From Patiria miniata (lineage: Eukaryota; Echinodermata; Asteroidea; Valvatida; Asterinidae): a DNA stretch of 64,000 nt. Positions 1 through 12,100 of the stretch are shown here, piece by piece; positions within the stretch are counted from its first letter, which is position 1, and every line of letters begins with the position of its first letter. The notes beneath the pieces were generated by a model. It made no database searches and was not told the origin of the DNA. It saw only the letters and a program-made list of their open reading frames with translations. Where the stretch lies: positions 10,140,777 to 10,204,776 of the forward strand of contig NW_024037076.1 of NCBI RefSeq assembly GCF_015706575.1, written 5' to 3'. Made by a program: the position numbers and the translations under genes.

Positions 1-512
1 TATTTAGATGAGTCTGCACTCTTAAATCCTATGCTGATGTCAATGTTAGGGCCACTTTTAATTTCCACTTTTGAAATAAAAAAAAAAATGAAATACCATA
101 ATTTAACTGCAAAACGTAAATATTAATTAATTCACTCAAAAACAAATTGAGTCTTGCTATTCAGACCTATACATAGTTTTTTACTTTGCACTAACATGTG
201 TTATTTGAGACTGAAATCTTTATTTACAATGCCCACATGTCTTAAAAAGAAAGGATTTGCTTATTTGTACTTGGTTCACAATGAATACATGAACTGCAAA
301 GCTAAGTTAACTAGATGAGACACTTTTAATTTGCTTTAGTCAACTTTCAAAAACTAACTCAAATAATGGACTTGTGGATGGACACATACACAAAGGCCAA
401 ACAAAAAATAGAGAAACAATGTAAAACGACAGGTACATTCTATTTCATTGAGGATGAAAATATTGAAGACAGAACAAATGAAATTGTTCAAAAACGAAAT
501 AATCACACTTAC

Positions 513-705
513 CATTTACATAAAAATCAGTGACAAAGGTCGAGTTCGACTGAAGCCCACATGAAATTAATTCCGCAAGGTCAAATATGGTACAAATTGT
601 AGTTCTGATTTTAAAAGAAACTTCGATTGCATTTCCAGGACTGAAGATAACTTCGATGATGACTGGCTCGTCGTTGGGACAAATTTCTGTAATTTTTCCA
701 ATGGC
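513..705 (-). CDS. SEA domain, second exon
   Basis: 193 bp. The acceptor CCTCGTTTTAG|GC is phase 0 and the donor AATG|GTAAGT is phase 1. The peptide starts AIGKITEICPNDEPVIIEV and includes FSPGNAIEVSFKI and NSTFVTDFYVNG. This matches the SEA core: a strand, then 'f.pGS.vvv.f.l', a helix, and a final strand with 'v.g'. In mucins that self-cleave, the turn is G|SVVV. Here it is G-N-A-I-E-V, so the serine nucleophile is absent and autoproteolysis is not expected (inference). There is one N-glycosylation sequon (NST). The phase-1 end means at least one more exon lies to the left of the window. Confidence 0.75.
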
Positions 706-3700
706 CTAAAACGAGGGGAAAAAGATTTAAACATTAGAGATGTCAGCTTTGTCCAGTGTACAAGTGGTACAAAATGTCTGTATGCCAGAGTTTTAAAGAA
801 GTGGTTCAAGTCGAGTCGAGTGATTAGGTCAAGAAGGTCGAGTCGAGGCGAGTCGAGTCAGGTATTTAGCTCGAATCTATTCGAGTCACGAACCTTTGAA
901 CAATATATAACACATAAAGACAAAGACAAATTCATTGTATCAGTAACAGTTCACAAGAGGGAACATTCGATCTTATATAAGATATACAATTTGGCCTCGG
1001 GTCTAGATTTTTCCGCTTATTTCTGGCAAGTTCAAACAAAATTGAATTATACAAAACTGTTTCTGATTATTTAAAAGTGGGCATTCAAAAGGAGGGCTAA
1101 CTGACTCGAGTCTTTACAATTCTGCTGTAGGCCCTGTGCTGTTGGAAACTGAAGGGAACAGTCTACGCACACTACTTTTTGAAACAAGTTTTAATTCAGG
1201 AAATGTTGGCTTTTGATTAGATTTACATCATACATGAACGGCAACTGATACTTTGCAAAACATGTTGTGACGTGTGGAGTATTTAACAATTATGTCTACA
1301 ACCTGCTCTGCTTTAACACATTTTTGAGGGGATGGGAGATTGACTCACTTTTTTCTATTTAATCACATCGCTCATCACAAAACAGAGAACAGTCGTCATA
1401 CTCACAGCATTACGGATCCTAGAACTTAACTCCTTATATTCAGCTGTTGTGTAATCCAAGTAACCAGGTCTAAGCGTAGCACTCATTCCATCAATATGAG
1501 TAATGCAAAACAGTATATCATAGGTGATCACGTCTAAAAGGCAGAAACAAAATCAGATAACATCTTCATTTGGTTTCTACAGTTTGCTGCTGATGAGTGC
1601 CTTATAGTACGAAACAGTCTGTCCAGAAGAGGAATATGCCAAAGTTCATTTTCCACCAATTTTGTATTGAAATTAAGGTTTTTTTCAACAGTGTTCAGAT
1701 TTAAATAATTTGAAATATTAAAATCAAGCAAATCTCGTGGGGAAGTAAAACCAGCTTCCCTCGGTGATCCATGGACCATTCATTTTCCCTCGGCTTCGCC
1801 TCGGGAAAATAGAATGTCCATGGATCACCTCGGGAGGCTAGTTTTACTACACCACTCGAAGCATTCAATATTTGTATACCATTGGAACTACATGTAACTG
1901 TGACAACTCACACCAAACAGAACGGGGAATTTACAGCATATAAAGATAGGATGCGAATTAATCTCTCACCGCATTGGCAGGTAGTTGTTCCTGTGGTCAC
2001 CGCGGTAGTGGTTGGTTCTGTAGTCACAGTGGTGGTAGGTTGTGTAGTCACTGTGGTGGGTGGTTCTGTAGTCACTGTTGTGGTTGGTTCTGTAGTCACT
2101 GTGGTGGGTGGTTCTGTAGTCACTGTGGGGGGTGGTTCTGTAGTCACTGTGGTGGGTGGTTCTGTAGTCACTGTTGTGGTTGGTGCTATAGTCACTGTTG
2201 TGGTTGGTTCTGTAGTCACTGTGGTGGGTGGTTCTGTAGTCACTGTTGTGGTTGGTTCTGTAGTCACTGTGGTGGGTGGTTCTGTAGTCACTGTGGTGGG
2301 TGGTTCTGTAGTCACTGTAACACGACATGACACGTTAGTGAATCCATTGAAGAATACATTTTCGATTAAGTACAATATCTGGAATACATGATTGTTTTAC
2401 CCACAGACCTTTGAGAAAACTTTTGATTTCACCCTTTAAAAACTCGTTATGATTGACAGGCTATGATGGCTATCAAAAGCATCCCAGTTAGGAAAGTGAA
2501 AGTGAAAGTACTACTCATGCAAAGGCACACTCAAGAGGGCGTGTTAGTGTTTGATTAGTGGCTCTTTACTCACGCGAGGACACAAGAAAGGGGACATGTT
2601 ATAATGTTTGGTTGGTTGATCTTTACTCAGGCGAGGACACAAGCCAAGATAACATGTTGTTTGACGAGTGGCTCTTTACCCCCTCTAATGAGTCATGAAA
2701 ACAGATGGACAAGTCAGCATGGAGCGAATCATGGACAAAGGAGATCAGCTCCATTCAGAATCAAGACTCTGCAGCAAAACTTTATCAATTTTTTTCCCAC
2801 TCTACCTCCCTTTTGTTTTATTGAAAAAAAAAAATAATCCCACAGATGGTGTAATAGTTTTGGCTCTTTCATTTAACTTTCTAACGTTGAATTCAGTGTT
2901 CATGAGGACTCTCTTTTGTTTCTTAGTTAGAACATTGATTCTAGTGAATGTGTTTTGGCCTAGTAGAACTTCTTAATTAAATGTGGTCCGGTCTTGTAGC
3001 CTTAGAATAAATGGTTTTGCATTATTCTACCCAAAACAGCCTGACCATTGTCTCCTTATGTTTTGTCTGGTTAATTAAAAACACAGCTTCGATGAACTGA
3101 TTGGGTACGTGATACACATGGATGAGTTGTGCATGCCATATGGAACTTCTCTATGGAATTCTTTCGCTTGGCCAGAGAAGTCTGGGATGCCCTAAAAAGC
3201 GCTATAACGACTGCATCCAAGCAAATTCTTCTATACCAAATACGGAAGAACCCAAAAGGAGCTTGAACTTGAGGTCCGCGCCAATATTAGGACTGATTGG
3301 CATCTAACTATGAGCAGACTCGTCAGAGCCAAGACGAGGAGGATGGTTGTAACCATGCAAGAACCATCCCACAGCAAACTTTACAGGTCCCCTTTGCTCT
3401 GTTTGTGGTTCATTCATTGAACTCCTGAGGCCACATTCCACCTAAAGTGAGACCGTACAACCCACTATCGTCGCTAGTGATGGGCCACCCCAAGTTGAAC
3501 CTGGAGCGGTGGATGTGACTTGAGGGGTGGTTTATCGTGTTTATAGTTAATCGCAATTTAATCAAATGGATCAAACGTGAGTACATTAAGGGCGAATCCA
3601 GAACATAATTTTTGGGGGGGGGGCTAAAAAAAAAAAGTTGGTCCCCAAAAAGTGTGTCCCAAAAAAGAAATGATAATTGTTTTTTTATTTTAGATATTCT

Positions 3701-6700
3701 GTTGTGCGATCTGAGACAATTTCTGACCACTTTAACCAATCTTTTTTGGAAGAAAAGATGGTGGTGTACTCATTGCCTGCCTTTATTGCCAAATTACTTG
3801 AAACAAAAAAGGATTTTTTTTTGGGGGGGGCATGGCCCCCTTTGGCCACCCCCCCCCCCGATCCGCCCTTGGAGTACATATTGTACAAATATTTTGAAGT
3901 CAGATTCTGTTGGAGTGGTGTAAATCGAGGATTTTCTTTTGTTCCTCTTCCATTTTGCTTTTACTTTTTGGCAACAGCTCTCAACAGTTTTGTATACGTT
4001 TTCTAATCGAGGTCGTCCTCTACTTTGTTGCTGTTCTCGATTCACCGATGATGTTGCACGTGTGTGTCCTCGATTTACACCATAAACAAACGTTCCGCTG
4101 TACTCAAAGTGTGAAGACAACTACAGGGATCTCAGCTACATTTTGACGGACTTTAAATGTTGTTATTTTCGTGTATTTTATTATTCGACTCTGTGGATGA
4201 CGAAACTACAGGCTAGTAGTACAAGCAATATAAGGTTTGACCTTAAACAAATTGCAACATTTTTTTTTTCACCACAGTGCATTTCTATAAGGTCCCTCAA
4301 ATGACATACTAAAAGTCTTAAGAAATCCAGGTGGTGGAAATATGCCTAATTTGCATAAATCCAAATGGCCGCATATGTTAGGACTTTAGTTTTGATTTGG
4401 TCATATTTCTCATACTAGGTAGATTTTGGAGGTACTTTAAACGGCAGTTTTAGTCCTTGTACATTGATTTACTTATTATTCTAGTCCTAAGTAAATTTCA
4501 AGATCCCTATGTTTCCAAAATTTTCCAAAATGCCGTATAAATTGCATAAATGCCATATATCAATTTGCCTAAATTAAAGTTAAAATAATGTATACCATGT
4601 GTGGACATGTACCAATTGAATTTTCCCTGATAATCCAAGTCAAATTTCACAACACAGGCATTGCTATAAGGTCCCTAGGAAGTTGTTAAAAATCCAAGTG
4701 GTGGAAATATGCCTAATTTGCATAAATTTAAAAGGCCGCTAATTACATGATTTTCATTTGATACGGCTATATAGTATAGGCCGTTATGTACTTTTATTTA
4801 TTTTTTTTTTTTAGAAGGAATGTTTGCCATATTTGGAAAGAGTTTACCTCCCTAAGTTGATCGGATATGCATTGGAGACATTTTTTTCTCAGCTACCATG
4901 TGGCGGCCATCTTGGAATTAAAAATGGCCGCCATTTCGAGCCTAATTTGTATCATGTAACTTTGGACCTGATTGTCACATAAAGTTCCTTTTGATGGCAA
5001 ACCCCATGTTTTTGATACAAAGGAACCCGAGTACATTATTGTTTAAGATGTACTCCAAATAGATGGCAGCCATCTTGGATATTTCAAAATGGCCGCCATT
5101 TTCGGCTTCTTTGCATAATAAATTCGGACTCGAATGTCGTACGACGTCAATATCGGTGGCAAACCCTATACATTTGATACCAAGTAATCTTAATGGCCCA
5201 TTGCTGATGATGTATCCCAGAGGGATGGCAGCCATCTTGGATTTTTCAAAATAGCCGCCATCTTGGAATCTATTTATAATAACATTGCACATGAATGTCC
5301 TATGAAGTCCATGTTTTTGAATGAACTCAAGTAAATCACTGTGGATGGGGTACTCACAATTGATGGCAGCCATCTTGGATATTTTTATAATTACCGCCAT
5401 TTTGAACCAATTTGCATATTAAATTTGGACTTGAATGTCGTATGAAGTCACTTCTGGTGGCAAACCCCATACGTTTGATACCAGGGAATCCAATTAACAC
5501 ATTTAGGCATCCCAAATGGATGCCAGCCATATTGGATCTTCAAAAATAGCGGCCATCTTGGATTTCATTTAAATAATAAGGTGGCAACTGAATGTCGTAA
5601 GAAATCCATTTTGGTGGCAAACTGCATGTCCTTGATACCAAGGAACCCAAGTTATAATCATTGATGATGGGGTACTCCACTGGGAGTATACCCCATCAAC
5701 AATGATTTTCCCGGGTTCCTTGGTATCAAAAACATGGGGTTTGCCATCAAAATGAACTTCATATGGCAATCAGGTACGAAGTTAGATACAAATTAGGCCC
5801 GAAATGGCGGCCATTTTCATTTCCAAGATGGCCGCCACATGGTAGATGGAAAAAATGTTACCAATGCATTTCCAGCTTATGAAGGTAAACTCTATCAAAA
5901 TATGAGAAAAATTCCTTCTTTAGCAAAGAAAAATGCAATGGCCAAAAAAACGGCATAATATACTCTCTAATAACTCTCGTCCTAAGTTGTTTTTCGGGGT
6001 ACTCTAAACAACATTTTGTCATTTGACATTGGGGTCATTCAGTGTCAAACCACCCCCCAAAACTTTTAAATTTTAAACCCCAACCTCTTCAAATTGGTTG
6101 ATATTTAGTTAATGGAGAAATTTCGGCTGAAAAGCCAAAATTGTGAGTATTAGCGCCATGGGACAAACGTTTTCGCGCTACCGCCCAGGCAATTTAGGTC
6201 AAAATGGACATTTGCTGCCATTTTTTTAAATGACCATATCTCTATAATCTGTGAGCCAAATTTGTTAATCTTGATTTCTTTGGAAAGGTTACACCATGAA
6301 AAATCCAAATTTACCATTGTTTTTCATGTCGGGGCTATTAAATAGTATAATGACATTTTGACCTTTACTTTGACCTTGAATTTGATCTAGTGGATCACCC
6401 AACATTGAGACTAACTTGGATGAATATTAAACCCCAACACGGTTTCTACAAAATATAAAAAAATAGGGTACAATATTTTTTGTTTGTTTTTTTGCTCATC
6501 CCAAAGTGGGCATACGTTTTGCAAAATGTGATATCCCTATGCAGTGTACTAGTGGATTTAAAGTAGGGATTCTTGTGTCCCTGAAATGAGTTCATGTTCA
6601 GGGTGTCACAAGAATGTTAAAAATATTCCTTTTATTTTCTGAGTTGATTTATTAATCACTAGATTTGTACGGCCGTAAAGTGTTATGTAACTTCGGAGGT

Positions 6701-9082
6701 GGATGCTAGGTGAATTATGCAAATCGTAATTCCTTTTCCCATAGCAAAACAATTCCGGGCTTGCACCCATGTGGGAGGGGTAGAAAACCCACGCCCACGT
6801 ATTTTCGGATTGAGTTTTGCGGTTTTTGGTTTATTTCTTTCCCGTAATATATAATTAAATTTTTGTGATTGATAAATCCTGTGTTGAATCCTCTGTTCTC
6901 TTGAGTTATTCCTTGAGTTATTTTGGTCTGAGTAGAGCGGCGCAAGGGTTCGCTCTGCGACACAGGGATATCACATTTTCCAACACTTACACCAACTTTG
7001 ACAAGAGCTAGAAACCTAACAAAAAATAGTATACCCCATAGGAAACATAGGATCTCAAAAGGTACCCAGGACTGGAATGATGATGAAATCAATGTCAAAG
7101 GACAAATGGTTGTTCAAAGTACCCCAAAAAGCAATCCAGGACGAGTGAGAGTTATGGCCAAATCAGAAATCATGTAATTAGTTGCCATTTTGAATTGATG
7201 CAAATTAGGCATATTTCCAAAACTTGGATTTTTTTCCTTTTTAAGGAGCCTTATAACAATTTTCGCCAGTTGCGGTATGCATCAAGTATACTTCATGAAA
7301 CGTTTAAAGTGTCATGTCCTGAGGAGGAAGTCACAGTTTCCTACAACTATCCAGACACATGCAGCTGGCAAAAAATAAATACAACGGTTTGAACAAATTT
7401 ATTACCGAATAAACTTGACAATTATTTCATTTCGTTCAGCCCCTGAATGAAGTTGAATACAAATTTGTCCTTAATTATTCTGTACTGCATCAAATTAAAC
7501 AGGAACACTTTCCAGATTTGTAATACAATGCCAAATTATTGGTTATTTCCTGGGGATGAAATTAATAATAAGTATATAAATCTTGAACAGATGTGATTGA
7601 AAAAAAAAGAGGCCAATTTAATATTACGCAAATAACAATTCATAAATATAGCAGTTTCTGCGCATGAGTATTTCCTTTGTCTTTTCAAGATAGCCCTTAC
7701 CCAACCTTGACAAATGATCAGTAAATACCTGAAATCTGAAGCATGTTTTCCTTTGTATTCACACGAAACAAACTAAACGCTTATAGTCTAGCAAAAGCTA
7801 ACAATAAAAGGAGAAAGTAAGTACTTGTAGAGTATAGCAAATGCATTTCAGTAAAAGTGTTTGCTTTATTGTTATTTATACGGATGTGAGTTTATGCTTA
7901 ATTGAAAATTGGTACTAAAAACAAACGCTTGTTTTTATTCATACGGCCTACATCTTTTAAGAGCATTTTATTTGTAAGCTTGACATATTGTTTGCCACAG
8001 GACAAACACATAGCTATTCCTAATTTCTTTTGAGACTATTGATTGGCCAAATCAAAAGAGAAAATAAATGTGAACCAGTGAGAGTTTTTCGTTTCAAAAC
8101 TCAAACACAATTTGCATGTTATTATGGGTGACTAAATCCTGTATGGCATAATTGTGTTTGCTGTTCCAACTGATAATAAACGAGCTATATGATCAGAAAT
8201 GTATCGGAAGCTACGGGCCAACGAATTCGTGTTCATGCATTAGCCACGTAATTGTGCCAGGTTATTTCTTGAATGAGTAGTGTTTTAAGTTGAAGCAAAA
8301 TGAACAAAAAATCAGGTTTTTGAACCAAGAGATGCAATGCTGACATTTGACCCCAGTTTGGGCATGTGACATGTAGGGGCTGGACTACTGATATTTCGAC
8401 AATGTTTGGTTGAATTAGGTCAAAATATGTAGGAGCAATATACAATGTCAACTTTTTTACTAACGGACTAAAGGAGAGACATGATGCTTTGTTGAGCTGC
8501 TAAGAAAAGCCCAATTGCTGAAAAACAAAAGGTTTTGCATCGGTCAGAGTAACATTTTCTTCAAGCTAGAGTTGTCAAACTGTAGTATTTACTTTTGTTT
8601 AGGTGCTGGAATTTATTTTTTGTCCTCACAGCTTCATACCCCAACATTACTAGTATACATCATTTTCCACATGTTCTCCTGTCCCTATGACCACATCTTA
8701 ATTGGCATCTTGTTAAACAAAGAAAAGGAAACTTAATATCATTTTATCACTCACCACATTGGCAGATGGTTGATCCTGGAGTGGTGGTTGACCCTGGAGT
8801 GGTGGTTGATCCTGGAGTGGTGGTCGATCCTGGATTAGTGGTCGATCCTGGAGTGGTGGTTGATCCTAGAATGGTGGTTGACACAGGGGATGGGATAATG
8901 TCAAAAATGTTAATTTTAAGGAGTTTACAAACAGCAGGACGGTTTTGAATGTGTATGTATGAGGGCCAAAAGTCAAACAAACATTGTGAAGTACGATTAC
9001 GTGGAACAATCTCTACTCAGATACGAAACTCAATAATGATTTCTTCCCAGCTAAACAACAAAATAACAATAAGAGAGACTTT

Positions 9083-9123
<41 letters not shown>

Positions 9124-12100
9124 CTTTAGAATATTAAATTGCCAGTCGACGGGTTAGGTTTAGGGTAAGGATTTCGGGGAACATCGGTATTGGGGAACAT
9201 AGGTATTGGGGACATAGGTATGAATCCGGTGACACTAAGGGTCCGCGGCAACTATCTTCGATTCAGCATCTCTAAACGATCCAATCAGCATCTTTACAGT
9301 GGGTACGAATACGGTTTCTGAGTTGCAGTAAGAGCATTCGATTGTATTTCAATGAGTTTAAATACGCGTGTGGGACCAATGTTAAGGAGAAGGCAATTAC
9401 TACGAAAGAAGTATTCGTTTTCAGAATTTGGCGTTTTATACTTTATATACATTTATACATACCTTTATACTCCAAACTATTGAGTAAGAAAACTATATTA
9501 ATAATTTAAAAATATATGAAAGAATGTGTAATTGTGTGCAATTGCAGGGGTTGTCACAAACAGTCATGGGTAACATTGTATTCAGTCATTAAATTAAATT
9601 GATTTTGATGGGTTGCTGGCCACTTATTGTGATATCTAAGGCAATTGACAGAGAAATAAGATCAAGTACACACCAGGATTAGGAATATACTTCAATTCTT
9701 TTGCTAAGTTTTTAGCAATAAATATTATTTTTTTGTCCCAGTCACTCGTATTATCAATCTGAAAGTCAAGGCTGATTTTCATGACAATTATGGAATTTAT
9801 AGTTTGGCATGTATGGCCAATCTATTCACCAATCAAATGATATTTTGTACTTATAGTATAGAAATGGTTTCTTTTATACCACCTTTCCATGTCAAGCAAT
9901 TACACCTACATCAATTCATAACTGCTGCTATTGGAACTACATGTACCTGTCACAACTCACACCTAACAGAAAAGGAATTTACAACATATAAAGATAGGAT
10001 GTGAATTAATCTCTCACCGCATTGGCAGGTAGTTGTTCCTGTGGTCACCGCGGTGGTGGTTGGATCTGTAGTCACTGTGGTGGTTCTTTCTGTAGTCACT
10101 GTTGTGGGTGGTTCTGTAGTCACTGTGGTGGGAGGTTCTGTAGTCACTGTTGTGGTTGATTCTGTTGTCACTGTGGTGGGTGGTTCTGTAGTCACTGTGG
10201 TGGGAGGTTCTGTAGTCACTGTTGTGGTTGATTCTGTTGTCAATGTGGTGGGTGGTTCTGTAGTCACTGTGGTGGGAGGTTCTGTAGTCACTGTTGTGGT
10301 TGATTCTGTAGTCACTGTGGTGGGTGGTTCTGTAGTCACTGTGGTGGGTGGTTCTGTAGTCACTGTTGTGGTTGATTCTGTTGTCACTGTGGTGGGTGGT
10401 TCTGTAGTCACTGTGGTGGGTGGTTCTGTAGTCACTGTGGTGGGTGGTTCTGTAGTCACTGTGGTGGGTGGTTCTGTAGTCACTGTGGTGGGTGGTTCTG
10501 TAGTCACTGTTGTGGTTGGTTCTGTAGTCACTGTGGTGGGTGGTTCTGTAGTCACTGTGGTGGGAGGTTCTGTAGTCACTGTTGTGGTTGATTCTGTTGT
10601 CACTGTGGTGGGTGGTTCTGTAGTCACTGTGGTGGGTGGTTCTGTAGTCACTGTGGTGGGTGGTTCTGTAGTCGCTGTGGTGGGTGGTTCTGTAGTCACT
10701 GTGGTGGTTGGCTCTGTAGTCACTGTGGTGGGTGGTTCTGTAGTCACTGTGGTGGGTGGTTCTGTAGTCACTGTTGTGGTTGGTTCTGTAGTCACTGTGG
10801 TGGGTGGTTCTGTAGTCACTGTGGTGGGTGGTTCTGTAGTCACTGTGGTGGGTGGTTCTGTAGTCACTGTTGTGGTTGGTGCTATAGTCACTGTGGTGGG
10901 TGGTTCTGTAGTCACTGTGGTGGGTGGTTCTTTAGTCACTGTTGTGGTTGGTTCTGTAGTCACTGTGGTGGGTGGTTCTGTAGTCACTGTTGTGGGTGGT
11001 TCTGTAGTCACTGTAACACGTCATGACACGTTAGTGAATCCATTGAAGAATACATTTTCGATTAAGTACAATATCTTGAATACATGATTGTTTTACCCAC
11101 AGACCATTGAGAAAACTTTTGATTTCACCCTTTAAAAACTCGTTATGATTGACAGGCTGTGATGGCTATCAAAAGCATCCCAGTTAGGAAAGTGAAAGTG
11201 AAAGTACTACTCATGCAAAGGCACACTCAAGAGGGCGTGTTAGTGTTTGATTATTGGCTCTTTACTCACCCGAGGACACAAGAAAGGGGACATGTTATAA
11301 TGTTTGGTTGGTTGATCTTTACTCAGGAGGGGACACAAGCCAAGATAACATGTTGTTTGACGAGTGGCTCTTTACCCCCTCTAATGAGTCATGAAAACAG
11401 ATGGACAAGTCAGCATGGAGCGAATCATGGACAAAGGAGATCAGCTCCATTCAGTATCAAGACTCTGCAGCACAACTTTAACAATTTTCTTCCCACTCTA
11501 CCTCCCTTTTGTTTTATTTAAAAAAAAATAATAATCCCACAGATGGTGTAATAGTTTTGGCTCTTTCATTTAACTTTCTAACGTTGAATTCAGTGTTCAT
11601 GAGGACTCTCTTTTGTTTCTTAGTTTGAACATTGATTCTAGTGAATATGTTTTGGCCTAGTAGAATTTCTTAATTAAATGTGGTCCGGTCTTGTAGCCTT
11701 AGAATAAATGGTTTTGCATTATTCTACCCAAAACAGCCTGACCATTGTCTCCTTATTTTTTGTCTGGTTAATTAAAAACACAGCTTCAATGAACTGATTA
11801 TGTACGTGATACACATGGATGAGTTGTGCATGCCATATGGAACTTCTCTATGGAATTCTTTCGCTTGGCCAGAGAAGTCTGGGATGCCCTAAAAAGCGCT
11901 TTAACGACTGCATCCAAGCAAATTCCTCTATACCAAATACGGAATAACCGAAAGGAGCTTGAACTTGAGGTCCGCGCCAATATTAGGACTGATTGGCATC
12001 TAACCATGAGCAGACTCGTCAGAGCCAAGACGAGGAGGATGGTTGTAACCATGCAAGAACCATCCCACAGCAAACTTTACAGGTCCCCTTTGCTCTGTTT

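Larger units (their letters stand above)
1884..9128. repeat. Duplication copy A (about 7.2 kb)
   Basis: Collinear with 9930-17800. The left border is at ATTGGAACTACATGTA; the right border is in a (TTG)n run. It carries mucin exons 1970-2314 and 8755-8865, a three-unit minisatellite, a LINE 3' fragment, a GGCGGATCCAG-type MITE, a YY1-motif foldback with a nested MITE, and a 0.7-kb repeat. Differences from copy B are scattered substitutions and small indels, the 648-bp repeat-length change and a roughly 60-bp block at 3597-3656 missing from B. By eye the copies are well over 90% identical, so the event is recent. Confidence 0.9.

Noticed and set aside
1882-2391. Plus-strand Val/Gly-rich open frame (and 10041-11087)
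   Set aside because: Complement of the 24-bp mucin minisatellite. The repeat has no stop in several frames; only the minus frame has splice sites and a mucin-like composition.
6715-7098. 127-residue minus frame present unchanged at 15360-15743
   Set aside because: Conservation reflects the recent duplication. The frame runs across a nested MITE, with no domain or splice context.
9674-9758. Exon-like stretch reading DWDKKIIFIAKNLAKELK
   Set aside because: The only open frame needs a phase-0 acceptor, but all upstream mucin donors are phase 1; the donor GTGTGT is also weak.
10018-11010. CRISPR-like regular repeats
   Set aside because: Units are contiguous with no unique spacers and encode VTTEPPTT; this is a eukaryotic coding minisatellite.
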